From: Candidatus Hydrogenedentota bacterium
Lineage (GTDB): Bacteria; Hydrogenedentota; Hydrogenedentia; Hydrogenedentales; CAITNO01
DNA length: 13,205 bases
Reading direction: 5' to 3'
Assembly: GCA_007124105.1 (NCBI GenBank)
Contig: SLFT01000363.1
Location: 1 to 13,205 of the forward strand
The notes beneath the pieces are model-generated. The model saw only the letters and a list, made by a program, of their open reading frames with translations. It was not told where the DNA came from and did no database searches. The translations under genes were made by a program, and so were the position numbers. Below are positions 1 to 5,449 of this stretch, one piece after another (the first letter of the stretch is position 1; each line of letters begins with the position of its first letter).

Positions 1-59
1 GCGCGCGCCGTATAGCCGCCCTCGGCCGCTTCTTCGATAAGGAAAATAATTTCATTCAT
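1..59 (-). CDS. HicB-like antitoxin, 5' end only (runs off the left edge)
   Basis: Only the first 19 codons are inside the window. The start is the ATG at 59-57, and a GAAGG ribosome-binding sequence lies about 9 nt upstream. The peptide begins MNEIIFLIEEAAEGGYTAR. From memory this matches the N-terminus of small HicB-fold antitoxins, often mislabelled in databases as 2-oxoisovalerate dehydrogenase subunits. HicB proteins neutralise a small HicA RNase toxin and repress their own promoter. The partner gene, if present, lies outside the window. The call rests on N-terminal resemblance alone. It is divergent from the DUF4160-DUF2442 pair on the other side of a 401-bp gap. Confidence 0.65.
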   Translation of the reverse strand, partial: MNEIIFLIEEAAEGGYTAR

Positions 60-460
60 CACAAAGTACCTTCAATAAAGGACAGAACACATCCAAACAC
101 AACGGTATTATCCCGTGTCATGAACGCGGAATTAAATCCACAACGGAATTCATACGTCGCAACCACTCATGAAAAAATAGGAACGAAACTGAAGCGCAGC
201 GTCACAGGAAACGCGGAGACTTGCAGGACGATTTTTTGCGGTGTAATTGGTTGCAGAACTGGACGGATTGGACAGTTCAGTGAGACTCCTGAGCCAGGTC
301 CAGCAAGGCCAGGGGAAACAGGCCCGCGCAAAGCCCGTGCGGGCATCAGGCTGCGACCGTCGGCCTTTGTCAGGCAGATACCCCGATTGAATGCTATCAT
401 GTTGATCCTTGAGGCAGGATTTGCTATCGTTAGATTGAAACGTCTGGGAAATAGCCACGT
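60..460. other. Divergent intergenic region without a convincing gene
   Basis: This 401-bp stretch separates the HicB-like gene (minus) from the DUF4160 gene (plus). Long open frames exist on both strands, but their translations show no recognisable motif, have erratic composition and overlap the real genes. A GC-rich hairpin can form at 322-344 (arms GCCCGC and GCGGGC, 11-nt loop), with a tighter alternative at 333-344. It is not followed by a T-run. The region should hold the promoters of both flanking genes. The length and lack of coding signal would also fit a decayed gene, but I could not recognise one. Confidence 0.5.
402..430 (+). promoter_or_regulatory. Candidate sigma-70 promoter for the DUF4160-DUF2442 pair
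   Basis: A -35-like TTGATC (402-407) is separated by 17 bp from TATCGT (425-430). The latter is preceded by TGC, giving an extended -10. Transcription would start near 437, about 24 nt before the ATG at 461. Each hexamer matches consensus at 4 of 6 positions, so this is a reasonable candidate and no more. Confidence 0.35.
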
Positions 461-703
461 ATGCCAACCATTGAAGACATCGGCCCATATAAGTTCTTTT
501 TCTATTCCGCCGAAGGCCATGAGCCGCCGCATGTTCATGTGCGTCGCGACCGAGCAACGGCCAAATTCTGGCTTGACCCGGTGTACGTTGCCCGTTCACG
601 GCATTTCAGCGACCGTGAATTACTTATTGTTCAAAAAGTAGTAGAAGCCAACCGCGAGAAGATATTGGAGGTGTGGAATGACCACTTTAGTGACGGACCA
701 TGA
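461..703 (+). CDS. DUF4160 domain protein (putative toxin-antitoxin component)
   Basis: An 80-residue protein filling the whole DUF4160 family length. The N-terminal half has the family pattern I recognise: a short strand ending in KFFFYS, then EGHEPPHVHVRRD (about residues 19-31), a histidine-rich stretch, then AKFWLDP. The C-terminal half is a helix (ELLIVQKVVEANREKILEVW). The biochemical activity of DUF4160 proteins is not established to my knowledge. They are commonly encoded next to DUF2442 genes and discussed as toxin-antitoxin-like pairs. Here the gene overlaps the DUF2442 start by 26 nt, implying coupled translation. The ATG at 461 is preceded by a GGGAA about 10 nt upstream, a mediocre ribosome-binding site. 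Confidence 0.85.
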   Translation: MPTIEDIGPYKFFFYSAEGHEPPHVHVRRDRATAKFWLDPVYVARSRHFSDRELLIVQKVVEANREKILEVWNDHFSDGP

Positions 704-977
704 CGTGCTTGCCGTGGCGATTGCCTTTACCGAGCAAGCCATGCAAGTGTCGCTGGATGACGGCCGCATGATTTCCGTGCCGCTGGCATGGTACCCGCGT
801 CTGTTGAATGCCACCTCGTCAGAACGCATGCAATTTGAATTGATCGGTGATGGCGAAGGGATTCATTGGCCAGCGCTTGATGAAGACATAAGCATTGAGA
901 GCCTGGTTGCGGGGCGCCGCTCTGCGGAGTCGCCCGCCTCTCTGGCGCGCTGGATGCAACGTCGGCAGGTATCCTGA
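678..977 (+). CDS. DUF2442 domain protein (partner of DUF4160)
   Basis: A 99-residue protein. The central part, LDDGRMISVPLAWYPRLLNAT (about residues 27-47), is the hallmark of DUF2442: a beta-hairpin reading 'dDGR.isvPl.wyPrLl.A'. It is followed by a domain ending in GIHWPALDEDISIESLVAG. The last 20 residues are a basic tail. Similar proteins pair with DUF4160 and are thought to act as the antitoxin or DNA-binding partner; that role is inferred from gene pairing, not demonstrated here. The start ATG at 678 lies inside the DUF4160 gene and has a strong GGAGG site 5-6 nt upstream, which supports this start and coupled expression. Confidence 0.85.
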   Translation: MTTLVTDHDVLAVAIAFTEQAMQVSLDDGRMISVPLAWYPRLLNATSSERMQFELIGDGEGIHWPALDEDISIESLVAGRRSAESPASLARWMQRRQVS

Positions 978-1135
978 TTTCATTCCAGCTTGTGGCGTGC
1001 CCTCTCACACACAGCTGCGGGGATAAAACCTGGTTGTGTGCCGATGATACAAAACCCGCGTAAGGAAGTTTTTTCGCCTCGCTTGTTATATGGGTGCGGT
1101 GGAGCGTGTATTAAACAACCCGACAAACACATCCG

Positions 1136-1144
1136 TGATAAAAT
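1136..1144 (+). promoter_or_regulatory. Candidate extended -10 element for the ceramidase-family gene
   Basis: TGA-TAAAAT (1136-1144) is an extended -10 with 5 of 6 matches in the hexamer. It lies 31 bp before the chosen start codon at 1176. I see no good -35 at the expected distance, which extended -10 promoters tolerate. A start near 1151 would give a leader of about 25 nt that includes the AAAGGAAT ribosome-binding site at 1163-1170. Confidence 0.3.
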
Positions 1145-1175
1145 GCTACGTTGCCAGTCTGGAAAGGAATCAGAT

Positions 1176-2489
1176 ATGAAGAATCTTTCTCTTGTCTTGC
1201 TGTTGCTGTTTATGGCGGCTGGCGTCGGCGCCCTTGACGCAGGCGTGGGCGTGGCGGATATTACCCCTGATGTGAGCGCTTACAAGGTTCCCCTGGCCGG
1301 GTATGGCGCGCGGTTGGGGCGTCCCGCGACGGGGGTGCGCGATCGCCTTTACGCCAAGGTGTTGTTCCTGACCGACGGCGCGCGGCGCATGGCGCTGATC
1401 ACTGTTGATTTGCGTTCCTCGACGCCTGAATTTAAGGAACAGATCGTGGCGAAAACAGCGGCGCTGGGGATGACTCTGGACACGGTATTCGTGGCGGCGT
1501 CGCACACCCATGCGGGGCCGTCCATGTATCCGGAGCGCTTCTGGCAAATGCAGTTTGGCGCGTATGATCCGGCCATTGTGGAGCAGATGACCAGCGCCAT
1601 CGCCGATGCGGTGCTGGAAGCGGCGTCCGCCACAACGCCTGCGCGCATGGGCCATGCCGTGGGCAGCGCGGATGGATTCACACGCAACCGGCGCTGGGGC
1701 TACAACACGGAACAGCGCGAAGCCAATAACGAGACGCCAGTAATTGATCCGCGTTTGACGGTGCTGCGCTTTGATGATCTGGACGGCGCATGTCGCGCGC
1801 TGGTGGTTCATTTCGCGGCGCATCCAACCATTGTGGGCGCATCCAACCTGGACATCTCGGCGGAATGGCCGGGGGTGGTGCAGCGCGCGTTGGAACAGGC
1901 TTTCCCAGGCAGCGTGGTGTTGTTTCTCAACGGCGCGCTGGGCGATCAGTCGCCGGTCGCGCCTGCGGGTGATGATGAATTCGAGCGCATGGAGCGATAC
2001 GGCGAGGCAATCGCCGAACTGGCGGCGCCGCTGGCGGCGGCCATTGAGACGCAGGAAGGCGCGTCCATTGCAATTGCGCATAACACGCCGGAATTGCCGC
2101 CACTCACCTTTCCCGAGGAGGCGGCGCGCAGGTTTGCGGCGTTCAAGGATGCCGCGGAGGCGGCCTTGCCGCGGCGGGCGGAACTGCATCTGCTGCGTAT
2201 TGGCCCGGCGGTACTGGCGGGCCTGCCGGGCGAACCACTCCTCGCGGTGGGCCAGGCCGTCGAACAACGTCTCGAACGAGAGGGGTTCACGTTACCCCTT
2301 GCAGTCGGCCTCGCCAATGATTATATTGGCTATATTGTCAACGAAACGGAATACGCCCACGGCGGCTATGAAGTTGAAAGCCGCTCCTATTACGGCCCGG
2401 GACTGGGCGCGTTTATGGCGGAACAAATCGCGGCCATTGGCGCTGCCTTGCGGCCGGACAATGTCAAAAGCGAAACGGCCGCTGAATGA
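1176..2489 (+). CDS. Secreted neutral/alkaline ceramidase-family hydrolase
   Basis: A 437-residue protein. I chose the ATG at 1176 because it follows an AAAGGA site and yields a signal peptide (hydrophobic core at residues 5-20, LSLVLLLLFMAAGVGAL); the frame is open further upstream, but that peptide does not look natural. Family marks of the neutral ceramidase N-terminal domain (PF04734) are visible: a VGVADITPD start of the mature part, ASHTHAGP (108-115), a second histidine in FAAHPTIVG (H216), the NGALGDQSP nucleophile loop (252-260, S259), GLPGEP with E353, and NDYIGY plus EYAHGGYE (381-399). In characterised members these supply the zinc ligands and the catalytic serine that cleave the N-acyl bond of ceramide. 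The protein is shorter than full ceramidases (about 650 aa) because the C-terminal domain is missing. The substrate is therefore uncertain; many bacterial short members have none assigned. Confidence 0.85.
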   Translation: MKNLSLVLLLLFMAAGVGALDAGVGVADITPDVSAYKVPLAGYGARLGRPATGVRDRLYAKVLFLTDGARRMALITVDLRSSTPEFKEQIVAKTAALGMTLDTVFVAASHTHAGPSMYPERFWQMQFGAYDPAIVEQMTSAIADAVLEAASATTPARMGHAVGSADGFTRNRRWGYNTEQREANNETPVIDPRLTVLRFDDLDGACRALVVHFAAHPTIVGASNLDISAEWPGVVQRALEQAFPGSVVLFLNGALGDQSPVAPAGDDEFERMERYGEAIAELAAPLAAAIETQEGASIAIAHNTPELPPLTFPEEAARRFAAFKDAAEAALPRRAELHLLRIGPAVLAGLPGEPLLAVGQAVEQRLEREGFTLPLAVGLANDYIGYIVNETEYAHGGYEVESRSYYGPGLGAFMAEQIAAIGAALRPDNVKSETAAE

Positions 2490-2627
2490 TCGCGTCCAGA
2501 GGCGAATGAATCCAAGGGGATAGCAAACGCGGCTGGCAGCCATGTCTACACTTGCAGTATTGTTGATGGCACACAACGTTTGGCGGGGGGCGGTGTACGC
2601 AAGCGTAAGCGTTTTTCATGGCGGGAG

Positions 2628-4355
2628 CTACTCGTTCTGCGCGCAGCTTTTGAAAAACGCCTGGCTGCCGCGCCGGATATTGCGGATGCTGTAGCCCCCC
2701 TCCTGGATAATGATCAAGGGGAGGCCCGCCTGGATCAGGCGTTTGCCGATATGTCGCAGTGTGGGCGTTTTCACCAGGAATGTGCCGGTGGGGTCGCCTT
2801 TCATGATATCGAAACCCAGGCTCACCACCAGCACGTCCACGTTCCGTTTCAAAATATGGGTCAACGCTTTGTCGAAAACGTGGGTGTACGCCTCATCGTC
2901 CGCGTTGGGCGGCAGTGGATAGTTACGGTTGTACCCGAGTCCTTTTCCCGTCCCTGTTTCGTTGGCGAAACCGGTGAAGTAGGGATAGGTATAATCGGGG
3001 TGGCCGTGCAATGACACCGTGAGCACATCATCGCGATCGTAAAAGATGTCCTGCGTGCCGTTGCCGTGATGAAAGTCAACATCAAGAATCGCGGGTTTGG
3101 CGTGGCGCAACAGGTACTGCGCCGCAATGGCGGCGTTGTTCAGGTAGCAGAACCCGCCGAAGAACCGTTTGCCCGCATGATGGCCCGGGGGCCGACACAC
3201 CGCGTATACCAGTCGGCGTCCCGCCACCAGTTCATCCACTGCGGTCATCGCGGCGTCGGCGGCGTCTCGCGCCGCGATGTAAGCGTTGCGATTGAGCGGG
3301 GTATCCGAGTCCAGGCAATAGTATCCCGCCTGCACAGGCAGATGCTTGGGCCGACGGTCGGGGCGGCGAATGGGAAACGCGTCGGGATATACCGGCCTTC
3401 CCGCCTTCAGCTTGCCGCAGACCAGGCGCAGATACGTGAGGAACTCCGGATCATGCACGTCCGATATTGTCTTGTAGCCGTGTGCGCTCGAGGACAGGGT
3501 GGTGAACAAGCCCAGCGGTCCGAGCGACTCGTAAATGGCCTCGGCCCGTATGGGGCATTCGAAGTAGCCGCGCTCCCGGACATGATGGATATGGTGGCGG
3601 GGGCCGCGCACCAGGGCATAACGTTGCGCCAGACGTCTCGGCACAATTTCAGGACGGGTCCTGCTTTTTTTACGATACCGAAACGGGCGCAGCCGCACGG
3701 GATCGTCGCGGAACGAATCCACCACCTCGCGGATATAGGCCTCGTCCGCGATATGTCCGAACCGGCGTCTCAAAATCATCTCCACCGTCGCGCGCGCCTC
3801 ATGCAGGGGCAATGGCGTCTGACGTCCAAGGCCGTCATACAACAGAAAGCCGGTGTCCGGCGGATCGCCAATCGGTTTGTGGTATTGCGTACCGTCAATC
3901 ACGCGCGCGCCATAGCGTTCATAAAAGCGCATGCGCTGTCTGCTTTCCTCGAGCATGGCGGGATCAGGGGTCAGCTCCGGTTCATCGGGCTGCACATCCA
4001 TGTATAACGCATTGGCGCCGAGCCGACCGCAATACTCGCGGGCCGCTTCGTACAGAGCGCCGCCGAAACCACGGCTGCGCGCCTCCGGGCGTGTGCCCAC
4101 GAAATCAAGGAACGCGCTCTTTACTTCGTCAAAGTAAAGGATCAGCGCGAAAGCGTCCAGCCGCCCGACAGCGCCCTCCGCAACAAGAAGCGCCGCATGG
4201 AAGCCATGCTCGGCGGGATAACGCAACAACGATTCTATCTTGTCGGCGTAGCCCGCATATTTCGGGAAGGTCTGGCGAAAGATGGCGCGCACCTGGTCCA
4301 GTCTGTCCTGGGACAGAAAGAATGCGTTTCCATGAAGAGCGCGAATTCGAAACAT
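2628..4355 (-). CDS. GNAT acetyltransferase fused to histone deacetylase/acetylpolyamine amidohydrolase domain
   Basis: A 575-residue two-domain protein. Residues 1-160 are a GNAT acetyltransferase domain with the acetyl-CoA loop RSRGFG (93-98) and a C-terminal MRFYERYGARV. Residues about 265-570 are a class II-type deacetylase most like acetylpolyamine amidohydrolases: RPPGHHA (catalytic His pair 392/393), GGFCYLNNAAIAA, LDVDFHHGNG (zinc ligands D427, H429), SLGFDIMKGDP (third ligand D516) and QEGGY (Y555). All expected catalytic residues are present. So one chain could both add and remove acetyl groups, perhaps on polyamines or protein lysines; the substrate is inferred. I prefer the ATG at 4355 over the GTG at 4361, because AGGA lies 8 nt before the ATG but only about 3 nt before the GTG. 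The gene converges on the ceramidase-family gene and stands alone on its strand. Confidence 0.9.
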   Translation of the reverse strand: MFRIRALHGNAFFLSQDRLDQVRAIFRQTFPKYAGYADKIESLLRYPAEHGFHAALLVAEGAVGRLDAFALILYFDEVKSAFLDFVGTRPEARSRGFGGALYEAAREYCGRLGANALYMDVQPDEPELTPDPAMLEESRQRMRFYERYGARVIDGTQYHKPIGDPPDTGFLLYDGLGRQTPLPLHEARATVEMILRRRFGHIADEAYIREVVDSFRDDPVRLRPFRYRKKSRTRPEIVPRRLAQRYALVRGPRHHIHHVRERGYFECPIRAEAIYESLGPLGLFTTLSSSAHGYKTISDVHDPEFLTYLRLVCGKLKAGRPVYPDAFPIRRPDRRPKHLPVQAGYYCLDSDTPLNRNAYIAARDAADAAMTAVDELVAGRRLVYAVCRPPGHHAGKRFFGGFCYLNNAAIAAQYLLRHAKPAILDVDFHHGNGTQDIFYDRDDVLTVSLHGHPDYTYPYFTGFANETGTGKGLGYNRNYPLPPNADDEAYTHVFDKALTHILKRNVDVLVVSLGFDIMKGDPTGTFLVKTPTLRHIGKRLIQAGLPLIIIQEGGYSIRNIRRGSQAFFKSCAQNE

Positions 4356-4371
4356 AGGCACTATCCTGATA

Positions 4372-4390
4372 AGCGCCGCAACGGGGCGCT
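4372..4390 (-). other. Small hairpin in the leader of the GNAT-deacetylase gene
   Basis: AGCGCC (4372-4377) and GGCGCT (4385-4390) form a perfect 6-bp stem with a 7-nt loop. It sits about 17 bp upstream of the start codon at 4355, just before the ribosome-binding site. It may be a leader structure or an operator. No T-run follows on either strand, so it is not a typical terminator. Confidence 0.3.
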
Positions 4391-4465
4391 ATGATGTTGT
4401 CAGGCGCTGTTGCGGTTTACTGAGCGGGGTTTTCAAGAATGAGCAACGTGTTGGCGACACGCCTT

Positions 4466-4915
4466 TCACGGCGCCAAGAAATCCAGCGGGGCACTACCGC
4501 TGTTACGCGCAATCGCAAACACAATAGCAAGTACGCACAAAAACGCCAGGATAAAAAAGACAATATGCTGTGCTTTTCTGAACCTGCCAGCGACAACAGC
4601 ACCCGTTATCCCCGCGAACAAGAACGGCAAGAAGGCGTTATAGCCGACCGCCTCAACAACCCGGCCATGCACGAGCGCATGCAGGGCGCGCACCCCACCG
4701 CAACCCGGGCAATACAGGCCTGTAACCACAAGCCACGGACACCCTGGATAAAGCGGCGTCCCGGCTGGGTCCAGATGCCATAGCGCCCCCAAAACAACCG
4801 CAAGCAGTAGAACCCACGGCCCATACGTTTTCGCGCGCTTAAGAACAGGGCGCGAATCAGTGGTGGATGTCAGGTTAAAACCAGCCTTTTTGATTCTGGA
4901 CGTAAATCTGCTCAA
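4466..4915 (-). CDS. DUF2752 membrane protein
   Basis: About 149 residues. The diagnostic DUF2752 core is clear: YPGCPWL at 56-62, then LYCPGCGGVRALHALVHGR (67-85) and a following YNAFLPF. Cysteines C59, C69 and C72 are the family's conserved set, and three hydrophobic segments (about 33-47, 92-110, 117-136) indicate an inner-membrane protein. The function of DUF2752 is unknown; such genes are often found beside TM2-domain genes, as here. The only initiation codon giving the full N-terminus is a TTG at 4915, placing 41 nt inside the upstream TM2 gene with a weak AGGAA site. The first 25 or so residues, read from the overlap, are poorly supported. Translation is probably coupled to the TM2 gene. 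Confidence 0.75.
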   Translation of the reverse strand: MSRFTSRIKKAGFNLTSTTDSRPVLKRAKTYGPWVLLLAVVLGALWHLDPAGTPLYPGCPWLVVTGLYCPGCGGVRALHALVHGRVVEAVGYNAFLPFLFAGITGAVVAGRFRKAQHIVFFILAFLCVLAIVFAIARNSGSAPLDFLAP

Positions 4916-5300
4916 ATTCCTGGTCGCTCTTTGTCAGGTAGATAACGCCCTCAATCAAGGCTATTATGGCAATAACAGCGGACGCCAAGCCACAGGTGAC
5001 CAAGCCGCCCCCAAGCGACACCGCCAGCATAATGACGCCCTCCTTGTTATAGCCAAGATAGAACTTATGGATGCCCAGTCCGCCAAGGAAAATAGCAAGT
5101 AAACCCGCAGCCATCTTGTTCTTGCTTTCGGAGCTGCCAGCTGTCAAACTAACGCCGCACTGGGTACATAAGGCTTGATTCGGGGCTGTTTCCACGCCGC
5201 AATTATTACAGAACTTTTTTTCGGCCAGCGGCGGAACGCCACACGCTGGACATGCAACAGCCTGTTCATTCACTTCCTTACCACAATTACGACAATACAT
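4875..5300 (-). CDS. Double zinc-ribbon TM2-domain membrane protein
   Basis: A 141-residue protein. Two zinc-ribbon units open it: C3-x2-C6 with C17-x2-C20, and C31-x2-C34 with C45-x2-C48. A TM2 domain follows (about 60-125), with AIFLGGLGIHKFYLGY and two membrane helices joined by a short loop. TM2 proteins are widespread integral membrane proteins of unclear function; the ribbons are expected to face the cytoplasm and bind zinc. I chose the ATG at 5300 because GAGGAGAAC lies just upstream and the peptide then starts MYCRNCG, as is typical. A longer frame back to 5354 adds 18 residues without a good site and would overlap the likely promoter. It is the first gene of an operon with DUF2752. 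Confidence 0.88.
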   Translation of the reverse strand: MYCRNCGKEVNEQAVACPACGVPPLAEKKFCNNCGVETAPNQALCTQCGVSLTAGSSESKNKMAAGLLAIFLGGLGIHKFYLGYNKEGVIMLAVSLGGGLVTCGLASAVIAIIALIEGVIYLTKSDQEFEQIYVQNQKGWF

Positions 5301-5352
5301 GTGCCGTTCTCCTCGGTTGTATCCACAATCTACACGCAACAATTTCAGGTTC

Positions 5353-5381
5353 ATTATATCGTGTTGTGTTCACAAACACAA
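5353..5381 (-). promoter_or_regulatory. Candidate sigma-70 promoter of the TM2-DUF2752 operon
   Basis: On the minus strand a perfect TATAAT -10 (plus-strand 5353-5358) is preceded after exactly 17 bp by TTGTGT (5376-5381), a 3-of-6 match to the -35 consensus. Transcription would start near 5345, leaving a leader of about 45 nt before the ATG at 5300. The weak -35 combined with an overlapping palindrome suggests a regulated promoter. Confidence 0.5.
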
Positions 5382-5382
5382 C
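5363..5382. promoter_or_regulatory. Perfect inverted repeat, probable operator
   Basis: GTTGTGTT (5363-5370) and AACACAAC (5375-5382) are perfectly complementary 8-nt arms around a 4-nt centre (CACA). The element covers the -35 hexamer and most of the spacer of the candidate TM2 promoter, the usual place for a repressor dimer site. It has no adjacent T-run, and its AT-leaning arms make a weak hairpin, so an operator is a better reading than a terminator. The regulator is unknown. Confidence 0.5.
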
Positions 5383-5449
5383 TATTGGGAATATCGTTTA
5401 GCCCTGCGCAACACTTTACCTGCACTTAGAACAAGTCGTGATCATGACG

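Noticed and set aside
120..641. A 173-codon plus-strand frame and overlapping minus-strand frames (150-599, 167-538).
   Set aside because: They lack recognisable motifs, have erratic composition, and overlap the well-supported DUF4160 gene in another frame.
990..1175. An upstream extension of the ceramidase-family frame to a start at 990.
   Set aside because: The extra 62 residues look non-coding. They would bury the signal peptide, and the good ribosome-binding site is in front of the ATG at 1176.
1170..2267. A long 365-codon minus-strand frame antisense to the ceramidase-family gene.
   Set aside because: It is a GC-driven shadow, very rich in Arg and His, with no domain marks, opposite a clearly coding gene.
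2597..2616. A possible intrinsic terminator between the converging ceramidase and deacetylase genes (ACGC...GCGT followed by five T).
   Set aside because: The stem is only 4 bp with an 8-nt loop, too weak to annotate.
3066..4007. A 313-codon plus-strand frame antisense to the GNAT-deacetylase gene.
   Set aside because: The opposite strand carries a complete set of catalytic motifs. This frame has none.
5435..5448. A near-palindrome (GTCGTGATCATGAC) just after the histidine kinase stop codon.
   Set aside because: It is short and imperfect with no loop and no T-run, so it is neither a convincing terminator nor a site of known type.
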